Shown: positions 54,395 to 64,000 of the stretch, one piece after another
Layout: every line of letters starts with the position of its first letter
Numbering within the stretch: the first letter of the stretch is position 1
Source: Dendrophyllia cribrosa
Lineage: Eukaryota; Cnidaria; Anthozoa; Scleractinia; Dendrophylliidae
DNA length: 64,000 bases
Assembly (NCBI GenBank): GCA_024195265.1
Contig: JAJLRJ010000011.1
Span: 4,886,866-4,950,865 of the forward strand
Direction: 5' to 3'
Program-made: the position numbers and the translations under genes
Notes under the pieces: model-generated
What the model was told of the DNA's origin: nothing
The model's database searches: none
Seen by the model: only the letters and a program-made list of their open reading frames with translations

Positions 54395-54402
54395 ATGGCG
54401 GT
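54390..54402 (+). promoter_or_regulatory. YY1-like motif overlapping FBXO9 start codon and donor
   Basis: ATAAGATGGCGGT contains AAGATGGCGG, the core of the YY1 motif that in many animal genes lies over the first ATG. Here it also spans the exon 1 donor (GCG followed by GTAAGC). Confidence 0.5.
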
Positions 54403-57400
54403 AAGCACAAAAGTGAAATTAATTACTCGTTTAGAGCCAACTAATCTGTTACATAATTTGTAGTCTTTAGTGTCCGCCTCCGGGACCTTCCATCTATGGC
54501 AGATCGAAAGTTTGTAGAAATACTTTGCAACCAGTAGAAATCTGAACATTGGCTCTTTGAGACGCAAGAAAAATAATTTCTACTTTTATTCGTTCTATTG
54601 TTCGCTTGCTGTTCGGTCGTTGAAAGGGAATACGCAGAAACATTTTTCGCTACATGTACACTTGCACCTTGTGGAATAATGAAATTCGAAGGAATGTATT
54701 TTAATGTATTACATTAATTAATTATTTTGTATGTCTTGAAAGTTGCTGAGAGAAGGAGTGGCATAAAAAGCTGTCTCAGACAAGGAGACAGTGTTTAACA
54801 TGACTTTAACTCCAAACATACTATACAAATAATATTTGTGTGGCATCTTTTCATCAGATCACTAAAATTAATTACAGCTGTATATTTCACATCCAATACA
54901 CCAAATGCAAATATGGCCGTCGGGCAGTTTTTTGTTTGGCCAAGTTTTCAGAGAAATTAATGACATCACATAAACAAGTGCTGCTAAGTGTATTATCTTG
55001 CAAAGTTTGGGTGTTTTTGGTTTCACCGTTGCAAAGTGGTGGCTCACTGAAATTTTAAGCATTTGTATGAGAAAAGACATTCTATCCTAACTGGCCTCGC
55101 TTTAATGTTTTTCCCAAAATTTGATTGCCTCTAACTTCTCCTAAATTAAGAATATGGCCTTGAAAATGCACACAATGACTTGTTTTGACCTGATCTTTAC
55201 CATTAACCAATTGCTTTTCTTTTCTTGAGAACCTGTCAAAACAAAATAATTTTATTGTTGGGTGGCCATATTTGCATTCGGTGTGTGCAAGGAACACAAT
55301 AGTACTTTTATTTCAAAATAGCAGGTGACTTGAAATATCCATACATGCACATCTAGTTAGTCTTTCCCTAGCCTGAGAGATTTTTGGGAGAGACTACCGT
55401 AATTATTAATATCAAGGCTTTAATTTTATTGTCCTTTACTTTGCAATAATTGTTACGTTAATAGCTGGCTGTTTTAAAACAATATGTAGGGGAATTTTGG
55501 AAATATTATGCAAATTATTTGCTTTTTTACTGTTTAGCCTATCATGCCCTAAAAGTGATTTTTGATTTACTCCAAAACCATCTTGTAATTTTTCTTGAAA
55601 CTTCATCTGCAGCTAGTGATCTGTGAGTACAACAAAATCTGAAAGTTTCATTATGAAGTGTCTGCCTAGATTTTGAGAAAAACAACATTGTTTGAAACAA
55701 AGGGCAAAAAGCTGGCATTGCTATAGTAACTGCTATCACTTGGAAACCAGTGACTTTGATCACATTTTATAATCTTGGTGAAATATGAAAGCAATCGAAG
55801 CATGTCTTCCCTGCAAAACTTTGACAAGGCGAAAAAAAAAACTGTGTGGAGTGTCCTTAAGTAAAGTACTGTTGTAGGATGAGGGAAGGCTGGAGGAGGA
55901 ACTTGCGTCATTCCGACGTGAATGGCGAGACGAGATCAGACGAACTGTAACTGATAGTGGCTCATCCCGAAATTCACCAACTGCCGAGTCACCCTCTCAG
56001 CAGAGCCGTGAAGGATCTCCAAGTCCACTGTTCCTAGCACCTAAGAATACCGCACCACAGACTAACAGTAAGGAAGAAAAGGTATATGTTTTCACCAAGA
56101 TTTAAATAATGAGTTCATTGTTCATACAAACAAAAGGTACTTTGTTTGTTTCTTGTTCAACAAAAGATCTTCAAAAGACACCAGCAGGAAAAACTGAGTT
56201 TTTTTTGCATACACATTCCTCAAAAGTAAAGCACAATTCAGCCAAAAAAAAAAATTCAGGGCAATGTTAACCACATGAAAATGAGCTTGTACATGTATTT
56301 AGAATTCAGCTTTCTTTCCACAATGTCTAATTTCAATGCTCATATATATACTGGTATGTCATGAGTAGCTGCTAATTTTTTTTTATTTACTGGAGCCCTG
56401 TTATTTATGAAGCAAGAAACTTACATGTAATTGCCTTTTATAAGTTTTTAGAAGAACACAGAGTTCATCATATGTATATGTTGTCTTTCAAATTTTTCTT
56501 TGGTTTACTTGTTATTTCCATTCTGTCAGATTCATTATCATGATCTGAGACAAAAAAAATTGAGCCACAACATATATACTGAACAGGTGTTACTGTACCT
56601 GGCCTGCCATCGGATGGATGTAAATAATAATTTGTATGCATGTTTGTCAATTCCTAAACTTTGTATTGTTTTTCTTAACAGGCAACACAGTTGTTTCTCA
56701 AAGGTGTAGCTGCCGAGAAGAGTCGGAACGTTTATGAAGGTAAAAACAGTGTAGCCCATGACATACTTGTACATCAGCATGTACAGGGTTACATTTTTTT
56801 TATTTCTGTGCCAATGTTTTTCTTTTCTTTTCTTTTTCAGCTATTTATTTTTACCGACAAGCTGTTCAGCTTGTGCCGGACATTGAGTCCAGAATAAAAG
56901 ATTTTACCAACTATAATTTAATGCCAGGTGTGTGAATATATTGATCTCTGACTTAAAAAAAAGTGATACTAAGTTGTGTTGTAGTTTAACCCTCTCACTC
57001 CCAGAGTCAATTATGAAGTCATTAAGTGTAGTTCTAACTTTTGAGTCTGTCCACTAAATCCTATCGTGTGACCATTCAAATGAAACCTCCTCGGCAGTAC
57101 TTTTGCATGGTACCATTTGTTCTAACTTTTGAGTCTGTCCACTAAATCCTATTGTGTGACCATTCAAATGAAACCTCTTCAGCAGTACTTTTGCCTGGTA
57201 CCATTTGTTCTAACTTTTGAGTCTGTCCACTAAATCCTATTGTGTGACCATTCAAACAAAACCTTGGCAGTACTTTTGCATGGTACCATTTGTTTTTCGA
57301 TATTTTACAAAATTAAATTTGGGATTTTTCTTGAACTTTGGTGTTCAAATGGCACTTTTGGGAGTTAAAGGGTTGAAATGATTTTAGGTCAACATGATTT

Positions 57401-60400
57401 CAAACTGGTTTGATTTTTACTTTTCTTTGTCTTAGGATTATAGTAATAAATCTGGAAAAATAAAATAAAAATTTGTTTTAAACTACAATAGTTTACACTG
57501 TGTAATTACTTTGAAGTTATAAATTTTGTGTAATACATAAAAATATCTAAATAAATTTTAAATTGTGCATGTACCTCCATTCTTTTACCCAAACTGTTTT
57601 GGTTCCACCTACAGCTTAATGGACAAATATCATAAATTAAGTTGCTTCTCCCAACTTTTCTGAATAAATAAGCTACCTTAGACAGTTTAATTATCCCAAT
57701 CGGAAGAAGATTAATCAATCTTGGAACTTAAGTGGTTATTAAATATGTACAGCTCTGTACATGTGTATTGTTTTTATTTTACAGATGATGAAGACAAAGA
57801 TGATGAAACTGACATCCATGCATCCCAGGAATACAATGAGTAAGACCTGCATTAAATCTTTTATTTTAATTCACATTTAGAAGTACGTAGTACTTTTAAT
57901 TAACAACTGTATAAAGAGTTTTCACCTTTCATGAATAGACTGTTCTACAGTTATGTGTGAACCATCACAGAAAATTAAAGAAATTATACTTGTAAAGTGA
58001 GTTAAAACATTTTCCCCATAATCTGTGTTTAATTTTGCAGCACATGCCATTTGACAGACTTAACCAAGCAGTTTAATTCTCTTTCTGTAACTGGAATCTG
58101 TCAGCCACACTATGAAACTAGGGTAAGCTAAGAGATAGAACTGTAAGTTTTGGAAAGAAAGCCCCCCCCCCCCCCCCCCCCAAAAAAAAAAAAAGGAGCA
58201 ACCACCCCAAATAAGGACTCCACGAAAAGTAACAAGTCAGATCAATTTTTTTTAAACAAGCGCACAACACAGTCTAGACATACAGAACCCACCAATGTGA
58301 CAGTGTACATGATGAAACTGGACTGACAAATTTTGTCTCATTTTTCAACAACAATAAATAACTGTTGTTGCTAAGTCTGTCTTTTATTTCATACAAATAA
58401 AGACCTCGCGCCAGCTTTATTTAGCGGTTTTTGTTCCCTGCGAGTAACGACCTTCTGAAGGTATCGAGCCCCAAAGGCTGCTGATTCCGAAAGTAACTAG
58501 GGTCTTTACTTTAGGAACTGTATGGTTTTAGTAATAAAAATTCTTTTTTTTTTTTTTCAAATACAATTGTATAAAATTATTCTGACCTTATCCTTGAATT
58601 CAGTGGATTGAAGCTGGTCACCTTTGGGTCATGAGAAAATTGATAATCTAATTTTATTTTCATTTCTTACAGATGACTCACATCTCTTCCATCCCGCTCG
58701 AACTTCTCATGTACATTTTTAAGTGGGTTGTCTCCTTGGAACTGGATATGAAATCACTTGAACAGCTAGCAAGGGTAAAAATTTAAAGAACCTCATTAGC
58801 ATACATGTTCAGTGTACCTTGTCATGTCATTTTATTCCAAGTGATGCTTTTATTGTCCATAAACAAGTAAAATGATGTTATTTTATTTTTTGGTGAATTA
58901 GGTTTGTAAAGGGTTTAATGCCTGTGCCAGAGATCCAGAGATCTGGAAACTTGCTTGTCAGAGGTACATGTATATACAGTATGTTGTGGTTCAAATTTTT
59001 CTTTGGTTTGAAAATTTTCAAACCAGTTTAGTTTTTGTTTTCCTTTGTTCCTTTGTTAGATTATGGCAGGGAATCTGAGACAAAGGAAAAATAAAATAAA
59101 CTGATCTAAAATTTTCTAACCAAAGAAAACTTTGAACCACAAGTGAAAACATTATACATCGTGTATACTAATGAACATATTCCAATGGTTCATAAAGGAA
59201 AAAGCTCAACAATAATTGCTCACCCCCTCCTCCCCCCCCCCCCCCCCATTCACTCAGCCCCAGTGGGTCCTGTCCGAGTGGAATGGTATTGGCTATTACC
59301 ATAGTTCTTTGAATGTCATTGGTGATGACCAATGGAAGTAATGTTAGGTGCAATCATAGTGTGATACTGTCTCTTTAACCCTGTCACTCCCAGAGTCAAT
59401 TATGGAGACATGTAGTGTATTTCTAACTATTGACTAGAGTCTGTCGATGAAATTCTATGGTGTGACCATTCAAATATCAAAGGCTCCTAAGAACCAGCCC
59501 ATGAATAAGAAATGCTAACACGCAACACAATATTGCAGTAAGTTATGTTTTCACACTGACACGGTTCGATATATTTTTTAAAATTAAACGTAAGGATTTT
59601 TGACGAACGCAAAAAAAGTAAATCACTTTCCTAATGTCCAGTCCGAAGAAAAAAGAAAGAAAGAGGAAAAAAATCTTGAGCGTGGATTGAACCCAGGGCC
59701 TCCTGACTGTGAATCCAGACACTAGACCATCGAGGAACACATGCTCAGTTAAAAAAAAGACTAAATTTTCTTTTAAGGTAGACTGCATCAAAACACCGGT
59801 CTCGATTGGAAAATCCTTTAAGATTGATTTTAATGTTGTATTAAAGACTCCAAATGCGAAACATCTTTAAGCTTATTGTTGTTTACATGTTTATTCGTTT
59901 ACAACAAAATTAGTTATTGTTATCGCTGGATTCATGTTATTCTTGTTACGAAACGCATTTGTAACAAAGCAGTACGTCACTAAGTTTACAGCTGATGGAA
60001 GGAGTGAGTGAGTGAGTGAGTGAGTGAATTAGCCACTGTTACTGATAACACATTCATTAGGCATGCGCTTTTTCACTGGTTAAAAACCTCTTCAGCAGTA
60101 CTTTTGCATGGTAACATTTGTTTTTCAATAAATATTAAATTACAAAATGAAATTTAGCATTTTTCTTGAATTTCTACTTTTGGCACTCTTGGAAGTTGAA
60201 GTGTAAAAGTACAGTTGCATGTACTGTCAATTGACACTGTGTCAAGTGGCAGCAGTGTGGAATGATGTGCAGAGAATATATATACATGATTAATTTTGTA
60301 TTTTTATTGCTTTGTTAAAGGTTGTGGGGTGTTAACTGTGGCAGTGCTGCACAGTGGAATGGCTGTTGGAGATTGATGTACATTAAACGGCCACATGTTT

Positions 60401-61616
60401 TATTTGTTGGTATGTACAATGTTTACAGTCAGTGTGTTTTTTGTCACAAAAACCATGTGGTGCATGTATCAATATTGTTATTGAGTGGATGCAAATCTGA
60501 ATCTGAAAACTGGATTGTGGTTTAATCCACAGGAGTGTACATAAGCAAGGCCTCATACGTGAGACAAGGGGAGAGGACCCTAGATTTGTATTATCGGCCG
60601 TTCCACCTGGTGGAGTACTATCGCTACATGAGGTTCTTCATTGACGGGACTGTGGTAATACACACAAGTGCAGATGAACCTGGCACAGCTCTTCCAAGAC
60701 TAAAAATCAAGCATGGGGGCGGCAATCCATCTGTATCTGTTGGACGTTACAGATTATCTGGCGACAAGGTTTGATCAATCTCTGGTTGTTCCAATAGAAT
60801 GGAATGTTATTGTAGGCAACTGGTGCAAAAGAAGAACATAATAATAATAATAGCATTTATTTAAACACGATAAAAATTACAGCGAAGCTGATGTGGTCGT
60901 ATATTAAAATACTAAGAATTAAGATAGATACTATTTACATCAATATATATTTACAGCAATGAATACAAATACAAGTTAACTAAGCCACTTATACTATGTA
61001 CATTAATAAATAAAAATAGAAATTAATTGAGCGATTTTTTAAAAAGGAACTTGTCAGCTATGGCTCTAGTTGTGTTGTCGAGAGAGTTCCATAGAGATGC
61101 TGCTTGGTAGTATACAGATTTACGATAAAAGTCAGTGTTGGGCTTAGACATTGCGAATGACATTTTTCTTCTTAAATTATATTTACAGTCGTATTTTGTA
61201 AAAAGGTTCAAGATTGGAACAGGAGAAAGGTCGTAAAAGCAATGATGGGCCAGTTATAATAACTTTAAGATAAAAATCAGCTCTAGCAGTAGTAGGTAAA
61301 AAATACAAAGATCTAAGTAAATTCAGTTTTTGTGTAAAAGACTTAATTAACTCCGTTACGTGGACGTCCCATTTAACATAGTGTCTGATGTGATGTTATT
61401 GTAAGTTATAAATTTATCCAAATCTATTAACATTAACTTTGTATTGATGGTACAGTAAACATTTGAGTGCTTTCCACATCATCATCATTCTGTTCCAGCA
61501 TGCTTGGATGTTTTTCACTAAATTCTGCCAGTCTTTCCATTGATCCATGGCATAAGGGAGATCACATCTAGTCATTCCAGTGTCAGTCTCCAACTGGTCA
61601 ATGCAAGTTCTTGCTG

Positions 61617-61649
<33 letters not shown>

Positions 61650-63759
61650 TATCTTTCACCATGACTTGAAACAGAAGAGCAGTTGTGAAACTACTATTGT
61701 GTACTTTGTTTTTATCAATTTTCTCCAACAGTGGCCGATAAATCTGAGTCTCCTTTCCTTTCCTTTGTATGTAGTCCTGTTCAATTAAGTAGGTCCATTT
61801 GTCAGAGTACATATAACATGAACCTTGCCTAGAGGCCATGTATGTACTTGTGTGAAGGCACGGTGTTGTACTGGTTCGGGGCGTTGGACTTCAGATCCAA
61901 AGGTCGGTGGTTCAAGACCTGGTCTTAGCCATCACATTGTTTCCTTAGACAAGAAACTTCAACTACAGTACAATCAAATACCAACTGTTACAGATCTTCC
62001 TTTTTTCTATGCATGTTACAGATCTTCCTTTTTTCCATGCACAATCCCTGAATGGAACTCATTACCACTAACTTTGCACTGTGCAACCTCAACACCAGTC
62101 ATTTAAAGATGGTCTATCTAATTTAAACATTTCAAGGATTATTAACACTAACCACTATTATGACTAAGACCGCTGATCATACTCCTGTATCATATATATC
62201 CCGCATGGGAGATTGATACGGTTATTGATTTAGATTTAGATTTAGAAACATTACTGCACAGTCTCTCTCCACCCAGGTGTATAAATCGCTAAGGGTAACA
62301 AAATACTGGAGGTATCCCTGCAATTAAGCTCCAATCAGCCGAGTGGATCATCTGTGGTTCATATTCAGCTTTACCTTACCTTGCTGTCATGTACAAGTTC
62401 TTTTACCTAACCTTTTTTGATAACTCAAAACAAATTGCAGTTTTCTGTTTTCCCTGATAGTTTATCCATAACCTTTATTTTTAATTTTTAGGTTATCATT
62501 GTTGTCCAAAAAAAGGTGGCTGGCGACAGCCATAATCAAAGCAGAGGGCGAAGAGCAAGAGGTCCTCCGTCACCTATCATGGAGCAGGTATTTCACATGG
62601 TGAGTTAATACAGCTGTAACCTGAAAATTACTGAATTGTAAATGGGGCAGTTGTACAATCATGTAACCTAACAATTGCTGGATTGTAAGTGATGGAGCAG
62701 TTGTAATCTTCCGACTAGCAATTACTGGATTGTAAATGGGACAGTTGTAATCTACATGTAATATTTATGTTATTTGATTGGAATAATAATTGTAAGAAAA
62801 AATAGAAGTTCACCTTCTTTTTAAGGAACTTCAAATCAAGAGCACAGGACGACGTCATCACCACAATCAACTGACATGGATTCATTACAGTGTCAGTACA
62901 ACATACAGGTACCATACTGCAATGTTCAGTTGTATACAGCACAAGGTGCAATCAAGTATTATGTGTAATTATTTTTGCCTTGCTATGAAATATCACTGTA
63001 TAACTAGAAATTAAACTTCACGCAGGCAAATCCCCGGAACTGCACAAGTTGAATTGTTTTCCTGAATTTTGATTTTGCCCCACTTGGTGTTGAATGAGCT
63101 AAATATGCAATGTCACAGAGATTTCTTTTCATTTCAAAAAACAAAACAAGTGTTTAATATGTATAGACAGAAAAATATATAAGGTCCAGTTTTGTGATAA
63201 GTTAATAATTATCACCCTAGCTGAACTGGGTTTGAATGAATTGCAACATGAACAAATAAAGTTAGCCTAACTTTTTTGAAGTTCTCACATTTCAATTTCC
63301 AAAATGGGCATGTACATGTAACAGACCAGATTTATTCCTCTTTCAAGACTTGATTGATGTATTTCTCTTGGTGTTTTAGTATTTTTTGTAAATAAGTTAA
63401 GGAATTGCAGCATGGTTTTGACCAAAAAAGGGGTAATTTCTTGGTGTTGCGGATGGTGTGATCACCAAAATGACATAAAACAAAAGATTCAAAAGACACT
63501 GAACAATACCCACACCACAACACAAAAGCTAACCAACAATGGCTTCTGCAACACCAAGAAACACCCAAAAAAGGTCAAAATGCCAATGACACTGACAGTC
63601 CCATTGTGACACAACTTGAACTTTATTTTTGTTTCTTTGAATTTCAGATCATCTGGTCAGACAGTCAGCTCACAATTTGACTTGAACAACCAGTTTCCAC
63701 CACTGTTCTTTTCTGTTGTTAAAAGTTTTAGTAACAATGCAGTCACTCCATTAGAATAG
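54395..63759 (+). CDS. FBXO9: FBXO9, F-box protein 9 (13 exons, complete)
   Basis: Substrate receptor of an SCF (SKP1-CUL1-RBX1) ubiquitin ligase; mammalian FBXO9 acts on the TEL2-TTI1 complex in mTOR signalling. Exons: 54395-54400, 55878-56081, 56682-56739, 56841-56927, 57785-57839, 58041-58122, 58673-58774, 58902-58963, 60321-60409, 60533-60768, 62492-62599, 62826-62908, 63648-63759. All borders are GT-AG and phases agree, giving 427 residues (human about 437-447). A TPR/MIT-like helical segment covers about 69-112 ([34 protein letters not shown]). The F-box starts at about 165 ([18 protein letters not shown]). Exons 8-10 carry [31 protein letters not shown] and [15 protein letters not shown]. 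The end is [16 protein letters not shown]. Coding exon 1 is only two codons. Stop TAG is at 63757-63759. Confidence 0.96.
54401..55877 (+). other. FBXO9 intron 1, no recognisable element
   Basis: About 1.48 kb of AT-rich sequence. CCAAATGCAAATATGGCC (54900) and GGTGGCCATATTTGCATTCG (55260) are mirrored words about 350 bases apart and may be a decayed element. No coding frame is convincing. Confidence 0.6.
56466..56577. mobile_element. Short copy of the TATATGTTGTGG MITE family
   Basis: GTATATGTTGTCTTTCAAATTTTTC at the left and GAGCCACAACATATATAC at the right, with GATTCATTATCATGATCTGAGACAAA in the middle as in the copies at 52199 and 58978. Confidence 0.75.
56988..57374 (+). mobile_element. 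Complete satellite-family MITE with inverted ends, about three 88-bp cores
   Basis: The left end AACCCTCTCACTCCCAGAGT C is mirrored by the right end GGCACTTTTGGGAGTTAAAG GGTT. In between are three tandem cores (TTCTAACTTTTGAGTCTGTC; GTGTGACCATTCAAATGAAA; CAGTACTTTTGCATGGTACC) and the 3' flank TATTTTACAAAATTAAATTT. This is the clearest full element of the family in the window and lies in FBXO9 intron 4. Confidence 0.85.
58163..58194 (+). repeat. Poly-C followed by poly-A tract
   Basis: About 19 C then about 12 A, in FBXO9 intron 6. Confidence 0.85.
58396..58516. mobile_element. Short inverted-repeat element (AAATAAAGACC ends)
   Basis: AAATAAAGACCTCGCGCCAG and TAGGGTCTTTACTTT are loosely mirrored. 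The interior (GTAACGACCTTCTGAAGG) is unclassified. Confidence 0.45.
58978..59142. mobile_element. Palindromic MITE, TATGTTGTGGTTCAA family
   Basis: TATGTTGTGGTTCAAATTTT TCTTTGGTTTGAAAATTTTC is mirrored by AAAGAAAACTTTGAACCACA A. It begins 15 bases after the FBXO9 exon 8 donor (58964). Confidence 0.85.
59229..59249 (+). repeat. Poly-C tract
   Basis: About 18 C residues preceded by CCCCCTCCT, in FBXO9 intron 8. Confidence 0.85.
59377..60207 (+). mobile_element. Satellite-family MITE split by a ~600-bp insertion
   Basis: The left part (59377-59479) is AACCCTGTCACTCCCAGAGT through GTGTGACCATTCAAAT. The right part (60083-60207) is AACCTCTTCAGCAGTACTTT through GGCACTCTTGGAAGTTGAAG. The cut falls within the core unit. 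The inserted 59480-60082 carries the tRNA-like repeat listed next and a (GTGA)n tract at 60002-60026. Confidence 0.8.
59640..59748 (-). mobile_element. tRNA-like SINE fragment
   Basis: On the minus strand, CCTCGATGGTCTAGTGTCTG GATTCACAGTCAGGAGGCCC TGGGTTCAATCC matches glutamate-type tRNA layout (A box TGGTCTAGTG, B box GGTTCAATCC), followed by a T- and pyrimidine-rich tail. The acceptor arms do not pair well and it has no CCA-ready 3' end, so I call it a tRNA-derived repeat. Confidence 0.65.
60838..61390 (-). pseudogene. LINE 3' end, minus strand
   Basis: Minus-strand frame 61023-61211 reads [20 protein letters not shown] and [28 protein letters not shown], the typical C terminus of LINE reverse transcriptases (Y.LR......P...T..Y...S..Y..A.LWNSL......F...L). 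It is followed downstream by non-coding sequence and an (AAT)n tail at 60838-60853. It sits in FBXO9 intron 10, antisense to the gene. Confidence 0.75.
61490..61625 (-). pseudogene. Second LINE fragment ([15 protein letters not shown])
   Basis: On the minus strand, after a poly-G run, [31 protein letters not shown] matches the LINE C-terminal pattern (RP.RTWIDQ...DTG....L..AM.DR..W). It differs from the neighbouring LINE end, so it comes from another family. Confidence 0.65.
61619..61649 (+). repeat. Poly-C tract, longest in the window
   Basis: About 30 consecutive C residues. It lies where the LINE fragment should encode glycine-arginine-proline, so it has expanded within the dead LINE. Confidence 0.9.
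61853..62385 (+). mobile_element. tRNA-headed SINE with L2-like tail, split by a LINE 3' end
   Basis: The head GGCACGGTGTTGTACTGGTT and the B box GGTTCAAGACC are followed by TGTTTCCTTAGACAAGAAAC TT (similar to the CCTTGGGCAAGACACTT motif of L2/CR1-type tails). After an insertion it resumes at 62249 with ACTGCACAGTCTCTCTCCAC CC. The inserted piece (about 61960-62248) encodes [11 protein letters not shown], a LINE C-terminal motif, and ends in a (GATTTA)n tail. AAGAAACTT and AGAAACATT at the two junctions look like an imperfect target duplication. Confidence 0.7.
62618..62757 (+). repeat. Three-copy repeat of about 50-68 bases
   Basis: ATTACTGAATTGTAAATGGG, ATTGCTGGATTGTAAGTGAT and ATTACTGGATTGTAAATGGG, each followed by CAGTTGTA, form a short diverged tandem repeat in FBXO9 intron 11. 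Confidence 0.7.
62909..63647 (+). other. FBXO9 intron 12, no recognisable element
   Basis: AT-rich intron. CTTGGTGTT...AACACCAAG words around 63370-63565 (TCTTGGTGTTGCGGATGG and CTGCAACACCAAGAAA) are mirrored and may be a decayed inverted repeat. Confidence 0.5.
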
Positions 63760-63766
63760 GTGTACA

Positions 63767-64000
63767 GTAAGCTTTGTGTAAGTCGGACACCTTTGGGACC
63801 AGCTCTTGGTGTCCGCCTTAGAGAAGTGTCTGCCTTATAGAGAGTTTAGTTACAGACTAACAAGTAGAATTCAGCCGGGAACAGCCAATCACTGATGTCC
63901 ACCTTAGAGAAGTGTCTGCCTTTTAGAGAGTTTAGTTACAGACTAACAAGTGAAATTCAGCTGGGAACAGCCAATCACTGATGTCCATTTCTGGGAGGTG
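63767..64000. mobile_element. Tandem GTGTCCGCCTTAGAGAAGTG repeat, truncated by window end
   Basis: CAGTAAGCTTTGTGTAAGTC GGACACC begins a pogo-like end preceded by TA. TTAGAGAAGTGTCTGCCTT appears at 63818 and 63903, as does TAGAGAGTTTAGTTACAGAC TAACAAG, with a period of about 85 bases. It overlaps the probable FBXO9 3' UTR. No poly(A) signal for FBXO9 is seen before the window ends. Confidence 0.7.

Noticed and set aside
59680..59750. Functional glutamate tRNA gene
   Set aside because: Acceptor stem pairing is poor and a pyrimidine-rich tail follows; better read as a tRNA-derived repeat.
61414..61839. 141-codon minus-strand ORF as a gene
   Set aside because: It joins unrelated sequence to a LINE fragment through the poly-G run of an expanded poly-C tract.

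Overview
The window is animal nuclear DNA. Both genes are animal genes with many short exons, GT-AG introns and long introns full of small inverted-repeat elements. No host taxon can be proved from the sequence alone. The mix of TA- and TTA-flanked MITEs, tRNA-headed SINEs, LINE 3' ends and small repeats that I associate with stony-coral-type genomes suggests a cnidarian, probably a hexacoral; that is inference.

Layout. Positions 1-14350 are one tandem array of about 135 copies of a 106-bp unit. It is followed by a transposon-like insertion (14351-15447) and degenerate copies of the same unit (15448-15845). From 15848 to 53772, on the minus strand, lies a complete gene for the kinetochore kinesin CENP-E (kinesin-7). 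I could chain 43 exons in frame: motor, neck, a long coiled coil and a basic tail, about 2719 residues. A 622-bp spacer (53773-54394) with CCAAT boxes and CHR-like motifs separates it from a divergent plus-strand gene, FBXO9 (54395-63759, 13 exons, 427 residues), an F-box substrate receptor of an SCF ubiquitin ligase.

The two genes have no direct shared pathway that I can name beyond cell growth and division. They appear to share a head-to-head promoter region. The CENP-E side has the CCAAT/CHR layout expected for G2/M genes. The FBXO9 start codon sits inside a YY1-like motif.

The introns carry most of the novelty. One MITE-like family has terminal inverted repeats and an internal tandem core of 88-106 bp. 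It occurs at about ten places in the window with one to three core copies, and the 14.3-kb array looks like the same core expanded to about 135 copies with higher-order duplications. Other notable items are a SINE broken by three further insertions, one of which is itself broken by a fourth; a 553-bp near-perfect palindrome; a GC-rich 150-bp palindrome; a transposon carrying a decayed host-like ORF; several 3'-end LINE fragments; and long poly-C tracts. Within CENP-E there are two levels of recent protein-repeat growth: a 53-residue repeat in one large exon and a duplicated two-exon cassette near the C terminus. No rRNA gene, functional tRNA gene, CRISPR array or bacterial-type operon is present.
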